The notes: generated by a model not told the origin, from the sequence alone. Numbered from the stretch's first letter, positions 34,602 through 47,833 are shown. The stretch: DNA of 64,000 nt from Bedellia somnulentella (GCA_963576735.1 OY755178.1:2232001-2296000); one strand, 5' to 3'. Program-made: numbers and translations.

Positions 34602-34684
34602 AGACTTCTTACTCTATGGTTCTAGCATGGAACTCACTAATGCTAAGTTACTGTAGTACTAATGTAAGTAATATACAAGGATAG

Positions 34685-35180
34685 ATAGATAGATAAAACA
34701 TTTATTTCCACAACTAAGACACACAAATTATAACAGCATAATCACATACATTACAAAAACAAAAGAACATGACAACACCAATTTTGTGTGTCACAGCAAT
34801 GAAAATGGGATACAACTCAGCGTTGAAATTTGCTTTACGCAAAACACTGATTTTCAGTTGTTTCCCTGGGCGGACCATTTAGCAAAGACTAACGTTTAAA
34901 TTCCTATAACTATAAGATGATAACTTATAAAAATTACTATATTGAAACTACAAATTATATAAACCAAAATAATGAAAACGAGATATTATTTCGCCGCCAA
35001 TTCGCAACCTTAACCACACCAATTCATTAGCCATAAGGATGGTTTAACCTTTCATCTGTTGGATATTATTCGAAATTTAAATTACATAAGAGAGTCTCCA
35101 AGAAATTTTGTCACAGATCCGTGACAACACAGTTGAGGGGTTAAGCTTGTAACCAGTAATCAAGTAATATGTGCAAGTAC
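34685..35180 (-). mobile_element. LINE 3'-UTR-like fragment
   Basis: Begins GATAGATAGATAAAACATTT, complement of a LINE tail with AAATGTTTTATC, and contains CTGATTTTCAGTTGTTTCCC. No coding text remains; extent uncertain. Confidence 0.45.
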
Positions 35181-35385
35181 TGGAATTAGAATAGGGTTTT
35201 TTTAATCTATATCTTCAGGTTCATCATCAACTTCACTTTCAATATCTAGTCTAAGAGCTTTATCACACTAGCGGTTTGCGAACGGATTCTGAAACTATGC
35301 AAGAGGCAAAAGATATTACTGATATGTGCTTGCTTACTGTGCAAAGGTTAAAGGAAGAGAACATGTGGAAGAGAGTCATTTAAGA

Positions 35386-35573
35386 TACATACATATTCTC
35401 ATGGCTATTAATTTCTAGAAGGGGTAGACAGAGCTTTGGAATAAGAAATTCCTCAGCTGCTTTTGGAAGATGTGTGGGGATAAGATTGTAACAGAAAGGT
35501 TTTGGTGATGGGTCTCTAACTGCATTAGCCTTACAAACACCAACGGGAAAAAATCGGCTAGTGCTATTCTGAA
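35386..35573 (-). mobile_element. SINE A, diverged and shortened
   Basis: ACATACATATTCTCATGGCT to GCTAGTGCTATTCTGA; joined almost directly to the tail of the SINE B that follows. Confidence 0.7.
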
Positions 35574-35589
35574 CATCACGTGACTTTGT

Positions 35590-35939
35590 CACCTATTCAA
35601 GCCGAATATCCCCGAAGGGGTTGGCAGATGTACTAATACTTCTAAACATCATGTGACTTTGTCACCTGGTCTTCAGAGTACCCACGTTTTGCATGAACAG
35701 TGTACTCACGTGATAGGGGGCAGGCCTTTCGCCGTTTTGTACGAATACACTGTCACACGACTAAGTATAACTCAGGCATGTGGGTTTCCTCACAATGTTT
35801 TCCCTCACCGTTAACAACCATGGTAAATTAACCACACATATGTCTTTAGAAAAGACAAATTGGTGTAGGCCCGACCCGGGATTTGAACACTGGTCGTTTG
35901 CACGATAACCGGTGTTCTACCCATTGAGCTATCATGGCT
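35590..35939 (-). mobile_element. SINE B at the left border of the tandem duplication
   Basis: Full minus copy; its head ends at 35939, one base before the duplicated unit begins. Confidence 0.85.
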
Positions 35940-36533
35940 GTCATTTAAAATACGCATTTACAAATATTTTGATAGGCATTAGACAAGCGTATATATGAAG
36001 AAATAACTGGCTGGCACTGTGAGTGAAACTTGTAAAATTGTTGTTATAATAGTATCAGTCAGTAATCAGTCTGATTTTTGAAAAGAATGTTTTAGCTATG
36101 ACATTAATGTTTCCTTTATGTCTTTTCCATGCGCTATGGTCCTCTATCGGAACTTCATTTCATGTATTATACAGCTAAATACACACAAACACATGTACGC
36201 ATTCACTTCCTCAATCTAACATTAATAAATTTTGTAAATATTGTAAATAGATACATATTAAATACTGACAATTTTTATAACAGACTCATTTCTCTCGTTT
36301 ATGGTTTAAAGTTATTTTTTTTTCTATCTTTTTTTTAAATCATAATTTTTATTTTTATTAATAATGTACTTATATCAAAACTGTAAGATCCATGCGTACA
36401 GGCAACGCCTAGTGCGTGGATCACCGTACTATTATCAGATAATTATGTGTACTTTTGATAAATAAACTCTTTTTTTTTTAAATAACTGGCCTGGCCTGAT
36501 CCGAACATGGCTCTTGGAATCTAACATACATAT

Positions 36534-38415
36534 TCATACATACATATTCTCACGCCGTTAGTTGCCATTGGGGTAGGCAGAGACTATCGATCGCCACTTT
36601 GTACGATCCTGGCAAACCTCTCTGGCTTCGTTTACATCCATCAATCTTTTCATACATGCTCTTTTATTCTTCATACTGCGGACACCTGCCTTTTTGAGCA
36701 CATTTTCTATTTGATCCAAATGTGTCCTCCGAGGTCGTCCTCTACTAACATTACCTTCCACATTGGCTCTATATATCTCTTTCACCAATTTACTGTCATC
36801 CATCCTCTCTATGTGCCCAAACCATCTCAACATTCCTTTTTCTATCTTTCTTACAATATCATCTTTTACACCACACCTTTCACAAATCACATCATTCCTC
36901 ACACGATCACATAACCTTACATTACACACTTTTCTGAGGGATCTCATTTCTACTGCATTCACTCTACTTTCATGCTTCTTCTGCCACACCCAACATTCAC
37001 TGCCATACATAAGCGTAGGAACGAGGACAGCATCATGCACAGCCATTCGGGCCTTTTCAGACACCGACTGACTAGACATTAGACTATCCAGTGCTCCATT
37101 TACCGCATTACCCTTTTTCACTCTTCTCTCGATATCTTCATCACACTTTCCATCCCTAGTAAACAAACTTCCCAAATATACAAACTCTTTCACTTGTTCC
37201 ACTTTCTTACCATTAATCTCAATTACGCATTCGGTCATATTCTCCTCTCTCTCAAAAACCATAGTTTTTGTTTTATCCACATTCACCCTCATTCCCTTTT
37301 TTTCAAAAGACGCACATGCAATATTCATCATCTCTTGCAGCTCTTCCACCGATGATGCAAGTAGCACTTGATCGTCGGCATATAAGAGGCATTTAATGAT
37401 GAATCCACCCATTCTCAATCCATAATCACTTTCACGCAACTCTGTTAAACAGTCATCCATGAACAAATTGAAGAGCCACGGGGAAGCTACACAACCCTGT
37501 CGGACACCCCGAGAGATCCCGAACCAGTCAGTATTTTCCCCGTTTACTCTCACACATGCACTGGAATCCTCATAGCGTGATACCAGTGCACGTATAAGTT
37601 GACTCCCCAAACCGAACTTGGATAACACCTCCCATAAACACTTTCTTACCACCCTATCATACGCCTTCTCTAAATCAATGAAGGAGCAATATACCTTTCG
37701 GTTCTTGGCTAAGAACTTTTCGGTGATGCTCCTTAAAGAGAAGATTTGGTCCATACATCCCATTCCCTTTCTAAATCCTGCTTGCACATCCCAAATTTTA
37801 TCATCCGTTTCATTCATCACTCTTTCAATCAAAACCTTTGCATACAATTTACCGACAATGCTGAGTAGGCTAATTCCACGGTAGTTTCTAGCCTCCTGGT
37901 GTGACCCCTTTCCTTTATATAAAGGCACAATTACCGCTTTGCGCCAGTCTTGTGGCACTTTGCCACTCGACCAGCATTTTTGGAAAAGGAATTACAACCA
38001 GGAAGCCACCACCCCTTTACCAGCCCTCAGCATTTCAGTGTTTATCCTGTCATACCCTGCCGCTTTCCCTAGTTTCATACTTTTCATTGCTTTCATTATT
38101 TATTCCATACTGATCTCACTGTCACTAAAGTCACCCATAACGTCGTTCCAATCAACATTACTGCTGATTGGCGAAGAAATGGATGAATCCTCTTTTTCAA
38201 AGAGTCCCTCAAAATAGTTCTTCCATACTCGTCTTATGCTACTTTCATCCGTCGCCAATTCACCCTGTTCATCTCTCACAACATTTACTCTCGTGTTTTG
38301 GGAAACTCCCTTTTCTTTCCGGATATATTTCCAGAACAACTTTTGGTTATTCCGGAAATTATCAGAGAGTTTCCTCTCACACCATTCTATCAGATATCTA
38401 TCAGGAATCTAAAAG
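36534..38415 (-). pseudogene. RTE-type LINE, 5'-truncated, reverse transcriptase with two stops (unit 1)
   Basis: The open frame runs from about 38415 to the stop near 36558. Text includes FWKYIRKEKG, VPQDWRKAVIVPLYKGKGSH, RNYRGISLLSIVGKLYAKVL, GFRKGMGCMDQIFSL, LEKAYDRVVR, GVRQGCVASPWLFNLFMDD, catalytic LYADDQVLLAS, then GMLRWFGHIERMDD and GRPRRTHLDQIENVL. In-frame TAA codons lie at the complements of 38100-38102 and 37992-37994. The endonuclease is missing. The element ends about 25 bp after its stop in CGGCGTGAGAATATGTATG; the near-absence of a 3' UTR is an RTE trait. Confidence 0.88.
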
Positions 38416-38568
38416 TTTTCAAAATAGATCAGCTATATCTTGAATTGGTGTTATTGCCATTGCAACCTACCTCTCACATTGGGTCACACCAATCTTTAAC
38501 GAATCGGAGAGTAAGAGTTTCTTTTAACTCAATATTTTTGTAACATTACCCAAATCAAGTTCCCCATA

Positions 38569-38824
38569 GTAGTGCCGTGTAGTGTCGGCTTAGAATAACA
38601 CTACCCTATTTCTACCCGAGGGTGATCGTAAGAGGCGACTAAGGGTATAGGGGCTTCTTAAGTGATTTTTGGGCGATGTGGTTGGAGACCCGTCACCAAA
38701 AACATTTATTTATTATAACAATCTTTTCCCCAATCAACTTCCAAAAGTGGCTGAGGTATTTCTCATTCCAAAACTCTGGCTACCCCGTTAAGGGATTTAT
38801 AGCCGTGAGTATATGTATGTATGT
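38569..38824 (+). mobile_element. SINE A, 12-bp target duplication (unit 1)
   Basis: AAGTTCCCCATA flanks it at 38557-38568 and 38825-38836. It ends GCCGTGAGTATATGTATG. Confidence 0.88.
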
Positions 38825-38897
38825 AAGTTCCCCATAATCTTTTAAATCAATATATTGGTCCCTAAACTTATTTTATTTTATTATCTTTATTATAGCA

Positions 38898-39905
38898 CTA
38901 GCTGAACCCACAGACTTCGTACTGTCAAAAGTGTAGACTTTCACGTCGTCAAACTGAAATATTTAACTGACCTGTTGAGGGTCTCTGTCATGGGATGAGA
39001 AAAAAGGTGTTTTTCATAGTGTCCTCACAATTTTTTCACTTTATAAATTTTAAGTTTATAAGTATAGTAGTTTCGGCTGAGCATTGATTCTTAGTCAGTT
39101 AGTCTGTTTGACCATTTTTTAAGAAAATTTATTGATCTCTTAATTTTTCTGGGATAAAAAGTGTCCTATTGTGTTAATTGGGATCATTATCTGTAAAATT
39201 TTATTTTAAATACGTTCTGTGAATTAGTCTTCATTTAGCTACAAACACACAAACATCTAAACTTTCACATTTATAATATTAATAGGATAAGGCATAAGCT
39301 TCTCGCGCAGGTGACCTCGCTCGCCGGCCAGCGCAGCGTCCTGTCTTGCGCTTCATGGACGCGTGTAAATTTTGTTACGGAGTAATTTTAAAATTGTATT
39401 ATCTCCTAAGATGTTTATTTAAATTAAGTGATGTCAAGGACAATTTTGTTCTCAATTAAATACTCTCAATCAACAACACATTTATTTGGATAAAGATTAA
39501 TATTATGGTGATAAAACATTATAATGCATTAAATTCGACCAAATTTATTTACCATAAAAATGGTTATAGTAAGTGAAACTTAAAAGTTAGACATATACTG
39601 TCGCGGACATTTTTTTAGATCATTTAAAGAGAAATAATTCTTTATATATTTTTTTTTTGGGTAACTAAAACCGTTTACGCAGCGCACACAACGGAAGCCT
39701 TAGTATGAATAATTATCCCCGTTTTTGCAACATTATTCGCCGATAGTTTGCTCCTGTTGGTCGCAGCGTGATGATATATAGCCTAAAACCTTCCTCAATA
39801 AATAGACTATCCAACACAAAAATATTTTTTCAATTTGATCATGTAGTTCCTGAGATCCTAGCGTTCAAACAAACAAACTCTTCAGCTTTATAATATTAGT
39901 ATAGA
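38898..39905 (-). mobile_element. Non-autonomous Helitron (unit 1)
   Basis: On the minus strand it starts TCTATACTAATATTATAAAG and ends ...GTGGGTTCAGCTAG, between A and T, the Helitron signature. Contains no Rep/helicase ORF. Interior includes CTCGCGCAGGTGACCTCGCT. Confidence 0.8.
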
Positions 39906-40362
39906 TATTATTAATAATTATTAATGCTGGTATGATTTGTTTATTTATTCACTATTGATTTAAGGCTGGCTGCTCATTAATAATTGCTCACTGAAATGTA
40001 ATTTCTTTTTGTTATTTAAGTGTTGAGTTATTTTCTTTTTCACTCCCAGTAGCACAATTACAATGGGTAGTACAAGGTTAGGTAACCTAACTGATTAAGT
40101 CGGACTTAGTATGTAAGTTACAGGCGGTACCAGAAAACCAGCTCCCCAGCAGTGTCCTGCGGATAATGTTGGGAACCTAGCTGAACTACTTTGCCTTTTT
40201 GTTGCCATCTTTTCTTTTTAAATTGTAATATTTCTATATGTTGTTATTGTGTTTGGTAACAAATAAATATCTTTTATCATAATGATTTTTTTTAGTGTTT
40301 TAATATCATTATTAAGTCACAATTTTATATGTAAGCATTTAAAATTAATCATAAACATAACA

Positions 40363-40727
40363 TAAAATAAACGTTCACGCCGAATATCCCCGAAGGGGTT
40401 GGCAGAGGTACTAATACTTCTGAACATCACGTGACTTTTTCACTTGGTGTTCAGAGTACCCACGTTTTGCATGGACAGTGTACTCACGTGATAGGGGGCA
40501 GGCCTATCGCCGTTTTGTACGAATACACTGTCACATGACTAAGTACAACTCAGACATGTGGGTTTCCTCACGATGTTTTCCCTCACCGTTAACAACCATG
40601 ATAAATTAACCAAACATATGTCTTTAGAAAAGACAAATTGGTGTAGGCCCGACCCAGGATTTGAACACTAGTCGTTTGCACGATAACCGAGTGTTCTACC
40701 CACTGGGCTATCACGGTTGCTCCGTGA
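40363..40727 (-). mobile_element. SINE B (unit 1)
   Basis: Full minus copy; tRNA-like head GATAGCCCAGTGGGTAGAAC at the right, AACATAAAATAAACGTTCAC tail at the left. Confidence 0.87.
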
Positions 40728-40774
40728 TAAAATTAATCCTTTTTTTATATATTAGTAATAAGAGATATCAAATT

Positions 40775-41017
40775 GCCGTGTAGTGCCGACTTAGAATGTC
40801 GCTACCCCTTTCTACCCACGGGTGTCGTAAGAGGCGACTAAGGGTGTTGGGGCTTTTTATTGGATTTTTGGGCGAGCCGGTTTGAGACCCATCACCAAAA
40901 ACCTTTATTTTTAACATTTTTCCCCACTCAACTTCCAAAAGTGGCTGAGGAATTTATAATTCCTTAGCTCTGGCTACCCCTTCTAGGGAAATCTAATATA
41001 GCCGTGAGTGTGTATGT
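40775..41017 (+). mobile_element. SINE A, exact 12-bp target duplication (unit 1)
   Basis: AGATATCAAATT at 40763-40774 and 41018-41029. This copy fixes the ends: GCCGTGTAGTG... to ...GCCGTGAGTGTGTATGT. Confidence 0.9.
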
Positions 41018-41986
41018 AGATATCAAATTTAATGTCATTACTTAGCATCAAAGAAGCATGCAAAAAGTCTAACGGTAGTCTGCCTACACCAATGGGAATA
41101 AAGGCGCTTTAAGTAGGTTAGAAAAAGCATCACAAGACAATCAATGGCAAGTGAATTATTTGTAACATAAATACAGATGTGAACTCACCTATTTATGTTT
41201 AGCTGACAAATCGATTTTATAAATAGTTTAATGTGTTTTTATAAACACCCTTGTTATTCTTACCCTCATCTCTATTCACTTACCCTCACCGCTCATTTGA
41301 TGTAAAAATAACATTTATCTTTCTGGATTTACTATACGGAAGACCAAATATTATCAGCAATACATACATATATACATTCATTCATTAATTCAGTCATTTA
41401 AAATACGCATTTACAAATATTTTGATAGGCATTAGACAAGCGTATATATGAAGAAATAACTGGCTGGCACTGTGAGTGAAACTTGTAAAATTGTTGTTAT
41501 AATAGTATCAGTCAGTAATCAGTCTGATTTTTGAAAAGAATGTTTTAGCTATGACATTAATGTTTCCTTTATGTCTTTTCCATGCGCTATGGTCCTCTAT
41601 CGGAACTTCATTTCATGTATTATACAGCTAAATACACACAAACACATGTACGCATTCACTTCCTCAATCTAACATTAATAAATTTTGTAAATATTGTAAA
41701 TAGATACATATTAAATACTGACAATTTTTATAACAGACTCATTTCTCTCGTTTATGGTTTAAAGTTATTTTTTTTTCTATCTTTTTTTTAAATCATAATT
41801 TTTATTTTTATTAATAATGTACTTATATCAAAACTGTAAGATCCATGCGTACAGGCAACGCCTAGTGCGTGGATCACCGTACTATTATCAGATAATTATG
41901 TGTACTTTTGATAAATAAACTCTTTTTTTTTTAAATAACTGGCCTGGCCTGATCCGAACATGGCTCTTGGAATCTAACATACATAT

Positions 41987-43868
41987 TCATACATACATAT
42001 TCTCACGCCGTTAGTTGCCATTGGGGTAGGCAGAGACTATCGATCGCCACTTTGTACGATCCTGGCAAACCTCTCTGGCTTCGTTTACATCCATCAATCT
42101 TTTCATACATGCTCTTTTATTCTTCATACTGCGGACACCTGCCTTTTTGAGCACATTTTCTATTTGATCCAAATGTGTCCTCCGAGGTCGTCCTCTACTA
42201 ACATTACCTTCCACATTGGCTCTATATATCTCTTTCACCAATTTACTGTCATCCATCCTCTCTATGTGCCCAAACCATCTCAACATTCCTTTTTCTATCT
42301 TTCTTACAATATCATCTTTTACACCACACCTTTCACAAATCACATCATTCCTCACACGATCACATAACCTTACATTACACACTTTTCTGAGGGATCTCAT
42401 TTCTACTGCATTCACTCTACTTTCATGCTTCTTCTGCCACACCCAACATTCACTGCCATACATAAGCGTAGGAACGAGGACAGCATCATGCACAGCCATT
42501 CGGGCCTTTTCAGACACCGACTGACTAGACATTAGACTATCCAGTGCTCCATTTACCGCATTACCCTTTTTCACTCTTCTCTCGATATCTTCATCACACT
42601 TTCCATCCCTAGTAAACAAACTTCCCAAATATACAAACTCTTTCACTTGTTCCACTTTCTTACCATTAATCTCAATTACGCATTCGGTCATATTCTCCTC
42701 TCTCTCAAAAACCATAGTTTTTGTTTTATTTACATTCACCCTCATTCCCTTTTTTTCAAAAGACGCACATGCAATATTCATCATCTCTTGCAGCTCTTCC
42801 ACCGATGATGCAAGTAGCACTTGATCGTCGGCATATAAGAGGCATTTAATGATGAATCCACCCATTCTCAATCCATAATCACTTTCACGCAACTCTGTTA
42901 AACAGTCATCCATGAACAAATTGAAGAGCCACGGGGAAGCTACACAACCCTGTCGGACACCCCGAGAGATCCCGAACCAGTCAGTATTTTCCCCGTTTAC
43001 TCTCACACATGCACTGGAATCCTCATAGCGTGATACCAGTGCACGTATAAGTTGACTCCCCAAACCGAACTTGGATAACACCTCCCATAAACACTTTCTT
43101 ACCACCCTATCATACGCCTTCTCTAAATCAATGAAGGAGCAATATACCTTTCGGTTCTTGGCTAAGAACTTTTCGGTGATGCTCCTTAAAGAGAAGATTT
43201 GGTCCATACATCCCATTCCCTTTCTAAATCCTGCTTGCACATCCCAAATTTTATCATCCGTTTCATTCATCACTCTTTCAATCAAAACCTTTGCATACAA
43301 TTTACCGACAATGCTGAGTAGGCTAATTCCACGGTAGTTTCTAGCCTCCTGGTGTGACCCCTTTCCTTTATATAAAGGCACAATTACCGCTTTGCGCCAG
43401 TCTTGTGGCACTTTGCCACTCGACCAGCATTTTTGGAAAAGGAATTACAACCAGGAAGCCACCACCCCTTTACCAGCCCTCAGCATTTCAGAGTTTATCC
43501 TGTCATACCCTGCCGCTTTCCCTAGTTTCATACTTTTCATTGCTTTCATTATTTATTCCATACTGATCTCACTGTCACTAAAGTCACCCATAACGTCGTT
43601 CCAATCAACATTACTGCTGATTGGCGAAGAAATGGATGAATCCTCTTTTTCAAAGAGTCCCTCAAAATAGTTCTTCCATACTCGTCTTATGCTACTTTCA
43701 TCCGTCGCCAATTCACCCTGTTCATCTCTCACAACATTTACTCTCGTGTTTTGGGAAACTCCCTTTTCTTTCCGGATATATTTCCAGAACAACTTTTGGT
43801 TATTCCGGAAATTATCAGAGAGTTTCCTCTCACACCATTCTATCAGATATCTATCAGGAATCTAAAAG
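41987..43868 (-). pseudogene. RTE-type LINE, second copy in tandem unit 2
   Basis: Same element as 36534-38415, with the same two in-frame stops (complements of 43553-43555 and 43445-43447) and one Asp-to-Asn change. Copied with the duplicated unit rather than independently inserted. Confidence 0.88.
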
Positions 43869-44021
43869 TTTTCAAAATAGATCAGCTATATCTTGAATTG
43901 GTGTTATTGCCATTGCAACCTACCTCTCACATTGGGTCACACCAATCTTTAACGAATCGGAGAGTAAGAGTTTCTTTTAACTCAATATTTTTGTAACATT
44001 ACCCAAATCAAGTTCCCCATA

Positions 44022-44277
44022 GTAGTGCCGTGTAGTGTCGGCTTAGAATAACACTACCCTATTTCTACCCGAGGGTGATCGTAAGAGGCGACTAAGGGTA
44101 TAGGGGCTTCTTAAGTGATTTTTGGGCGATGTGGTTGGAGACCCGTCACCAAAAACATTTATTTATTATAACAATCTTTTCCCCAATCAACTTCCAAAAG
44201 TGGCTGAGGTATTTCTCATTCCAAAACTCTGGCTACCCCGTTAAGGGATTTATAGCCGTGAGTATATGTATGTATGT
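44022..44277 (+). mobile_element. SINE A (unit 2 copy of 38569-38824)
   Basis: Identical by position in the tandem duplication, with the same flanking AAGTTCCCCATA. Confidence 0.88.
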
Positions 44278-44350
44278 AAGTTCCCCATAATCTTTTAAAT
44301 CAATATATTGGTCCCTAAACTTATTTTATTTTATTATCTTTATTATAGCA

Positions 44351-45358
44351 CTAGCTGAACCCACAGACTTCGTACTGTCAAAAGTGTAGACTTTCACGTC
44401 GTCAAACTGAAATATTTAACTGACCTGTTGAGGGTCTCTGTCATGGGATGAGAAAAAAGGTGTTTTTCATAGTGTCCTCACAATTTTTTCACTTTATAAA
44501 TTTTAAGTTTATAAGTATAGTAGTTTCGGCTGAGCATTGATTCTTAGTCAGTTAGTCTGTTTGACCATTTTTTAAGAAAATTTATTGATCTCTTAATTTT
44601 TCTGGGATAAAAAGTGTCCTATTGTGTTAATTGGGATCATTATCTGTAAAATTTTATTTTAAATACGTTCTGTGAATTAGTCTTCATTTAGCTACAAACA
44701 CACAAACATCTAAACTTTCACATTTATAATATTAATAGGATAAGGCATAAGCTTCTCGCGCAGGTGACCTCGCTCGCCGGCCAGCGCAGCGTCCTGTCTT
44801 GCGCTTCATGGACGCGTGTAAATTTTGTTACGGAGTAATTTTAAAATTGTATTATCTCCTAAGATGTTTATTTAAATTAAGTGATGTCAAGGACAATTTT
44901 GTTCTCAATTAAATACTCTCAATCAACAACACATTTATTTGGATAAAGATTAATATTATGGTGATAAAACATTATAATGCATTAAATTCGACCAAATTTA
45001 TTTACCATAAAAATGGTTATAGTAAGTGAAACTTAAAAGTTAGACATATACTGTCGCGGACATTTTTTTAGATCATTTAAAGAGAAATAATTCTTTATAT
45101 ATTTTTTTTTTGGGTAACTAAAACCGTTTACGCAGCGCACACAACGGAAGCCTTAGTATGAATAATTATCCCCGTTTTTGCAACATTATTCGCCGATAGT
45201 TTGCTCCTGTTGGTCGCAGCGTGATGATATATAGCCTAAAACCTTCCTCAATAAATAGACTATCCAACACAAAAATATTTTTTCAATTTGATCATGTAGT
45301 TCCTGAGATCCTAGCGTTCAAACAAACAAACTCTTCAGCTTTATAATATTAGTATAGA
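44351..45358 (-). mobile_element. Non-autonomous Helitron (unit 2 copy)
   Basis: Same element as 38898-39905, carried in the duplicated unit. Confidence 0.8.
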
Positions 45359-45815
45359 TATTATTAATAATTATTAATGCTGGTATGATTTGTTTATTTA
45401 TTCACTATTGATTTAAGGCTGGCTGCTCATTAATAATTGCTCACTGAAATGTAATTTCTTTTTGTTATTTAAGTGTTGAGTTATTTTCTTTTTCACTCCC
45501 AGTAGCACAATTACAATGGGTAGTACAAGGTTAGGTAACCTAACTGATTAAGTCGGACTTAGTATGTAAGTTACAGGCGGTACCAGAAAACCAGCTCCCC
45601 AGCAGTGTCCTGCGGATAATGTTGGGAACCTAGCTGAACTACTTTGCCTTTTTGTTGCCATCTTTTCTTTTTAAATTGTAATATTTCTATATGTTGTTAT
45701 TGTGTTTGGTAACAAATAAATATCTTTTATCATAATGATTTTTTTTAGTGTTTTAATATCATTATTAAGTCACAATTTTATATGTAAGCATTTAAAATTA
45801 ATCATAAACATAACA

Positions 45816-46180
45816 TAAAATAAACGTTCACGCCGAATATCCCCGAAGGGGTTGGCAGAGGTACTAATACTTCTGAACATCACGTGACTTTTTCACTTGG
45901 TGTTCAGAGTACCCACGTTTTGCATGGACAGTGTACTCACGTGATAGGGGGCAGGCCTATCGCCGTTTTGTACGAATACACTGTCACATGACTAAGTACA
46001 ACTCAGACATGTGGGTTTCCTCACGATGTTTTCCCTCACCGTTAACAACCATGATAAATTAACCAAACATATGTCTTTAGAAAAGACAAATTGGTGTAGG
46101 CCCGACCCAGGATTTGAACACTAGTCGTTTGCACGATAACCGAGTGTTCTACCCACTGGGCTATCACGGTTGCTCCGTGA
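45816..46180 (-). mobile_element. SINE B (unit 2 copy)
   Basis: Same as 40363-40727. Confidence 0.87.
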
Positions 46181-46227
46181 TAAAATTAATCCTTTTTTTA
46201 TATATTAGTAATAAGAGATATCAAATT

Positions 46228-46470
46228 GCCGTGTAGTGCCGACTTAGAATGTCGCTACCCCTTTCTACCCACGGGTGTCGTAAGAGGCGACTAAGGGTGT
46301 TGGGGCTTTTTATTGGATTTTTGGGCGAGCCGGTTTGAGACCCATCACCAAAAACCTTTATTTTTAACATTTTTCCCCACTCAACTTCCAAAAGTGGCTG
46401 AGGAATTTATAATTCCTTAGCTCTGGCTACCCCTTCTAGGGAAATCTAATATAGCCGTGAGTGTGTATGT
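46228..46470 (+). mobile_element. SINE A (unit 2 copy of 40775-41017)
   Basis: Same sequence and flanks at +5,453. Confidence 0.9.
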
Positions 46471-46813
46471 AGATATCAAATTTAATGTCATTACTTAGCA
46501 TCAAAGAAGCATGCAAAAAGTCTAACGGTAGTCTGCCTACACCAATGGGAATAAAGGCGCTTTAAGTAGGTTAGAAAAAGCATCACAAGACAATCAATGG
46601 CAAGTGAATTATTTGTAACATAAATACAGATGTGAACTCACCTATTTATGTTTAGCTGACAAATCGATTTTATAAATAGTTTAATGTGTTTTTATAAACA
46701 CCCTTGTTATTCTTACCCTCATCTCTATTCACTTACCCTCACCGCTCATTTGATGTAAAAATAACATTTATCTTTCTGGATTTACTATACGGAAGACCAA
46801 ATATTATCAGCAA

Positions 46814-47057
46814 TACATACATATACTCACGGCTATATTTCCTTAAAAGGGGTAGCCAGAGCTAAGGAATTATAAATTCCTCAGCCACTTTTGGAAGTTG
46901 AGTGGGGAAAATATGGTAAAAATAAATTTTTTTGGTGATTGGTCTCCAACCGCATCGCCCAAAAATCCAATAAAAAGCCCCAATACCCTTAGTCGCCTCT
47001 TACGATACCCGTGAGTAGAAAGGGGTAGCGACATTCTAAGCCGGCACTACACGACAT
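46814..47057 (-). mobile_element. SINE A at the right border of the tandem duplication
   Basis: Starts in the shared TACATACATATA and ends CCGGCACTACACGAC. Present only after unit 2. Confidence 0.83.
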
Positions 47058-47099
47058 TCTTTATTCAAATTCATCAATCTATTTATAAGTGCCACATTT

Positions 47100-47590
47100 T
47101 TCACTCTTCGGACTGTAGTATTGGGGTATGGAGAATTGGGGCTCCTTAAGTGATTGTTGTGCGATTCGATTGGATACTCATCACTGAGAACCTTTTTTCA
47201 TAATGTCTTCCATTTAACTTTCCAAAGGCTGAAAAATTTCGTATTATGAAACTTTAGTTTTGGTTTTCATGAAATTATAGCTTTGAATATATTTAAGTAA
47301 CTAATAATATAATCATAATAAAACTCTTTATTGCACATTACAAAATAAAAACAACAATTACAAACAAAGATCGGCATAAAAGCCAAAGTACAACTGGCGG
47401 TCTTATCACTAAAAGCGATCTCTTCCAGACAACCCATTAATGGAAAGATTTGCTGGATTAAAAACATGTTCGGTAGATGTCCAATAAATTAAACTGATTT
47501 GCTTAAAAACTAAAATTATTCATCAAACTATTATCTATCTATTTTAAGTATTATATATATCTATATTTTAATATCTAGTTTTCTTTCCAG
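47100..47590. other. Upstream region of the C10/brn gene
   Basis: Holds a Jockey/CR1-type LINE 3'-end fragment in minus orientation (about 47300-47440: AATAAAACTCTTTATTGCAC, CTTATCACTAAAAGCGATCT) and then AT-rich sequence leading to the acceptor TTTCTTTCCAG at 47580-47590. No promoter was placed. Confidence 0.5.
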
Positions 47591-47616
47591 CCATAACCCT
47601 CAAGGCATACCCTGAC

Positions 47617-47833
47617 ATGGCATCACCGCAGAACATAACAATAGATCAAATACGACAGATCCTGACAGAGGTGATAGACGCCCTCGAGTCGCCTGACTAC
47701 GCCTCAAAACTGGATGAGGCGAAAGAGGCGGCCGGTAATGAGATGCTGAAGATGATGCAGATCGTCTTCCCCATGGTCGTGAATATTGAAATGGAAGTTA
47801 TTAAACGCCACGGATTCAGTAATACTAGAGAAG
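47617..47833 (+). CDS. Protein C10 (C12orf57-like), exon 1
   Basis: Codes for residues 1-72, MASPQNITIDQIRQILTEVI onward through FPMVVNIEMEVIKRHGFS, which lines up with the vertebrate Protein C10 family, a small helical protein with no enzymatic motif. The donor GTATGT follows GAA-G. A good acceptor (TTTCTTTCCAG, ending at 47590) lies 26 bp before the ATG, so at least one upstream noncoding exon and the promoter lie further left. The joined protein is 116 residues, close to the 126 of the human protein. Confidence 0.88.

Larger units (their letters stand above)
35941..46826. repeat. 5,453-bp tandem duplication
   Basis: Unit 1 35941-41393 and unit 2 41394-46826. Positions differ by exactly 5,453 throughout. 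Only two base differences were noticed: 37270 versus 42723 (Asp to Asn in the RT frame) and near 38040 versus 43493. Unit 2 lacks the last ~20 bp of unit 1 and runs into a SINE A tail instead. Each unit carries RTE LINE, SINE A, Helitron, SINE B and SINE A. Confidence 0.9.

Noticed and set aside
36711..37071. Plus-strand ORFs over the LINE (also at 42164-42524)
   Set aside because: Antisense shadows of the RTE reverse transcriptase frame.
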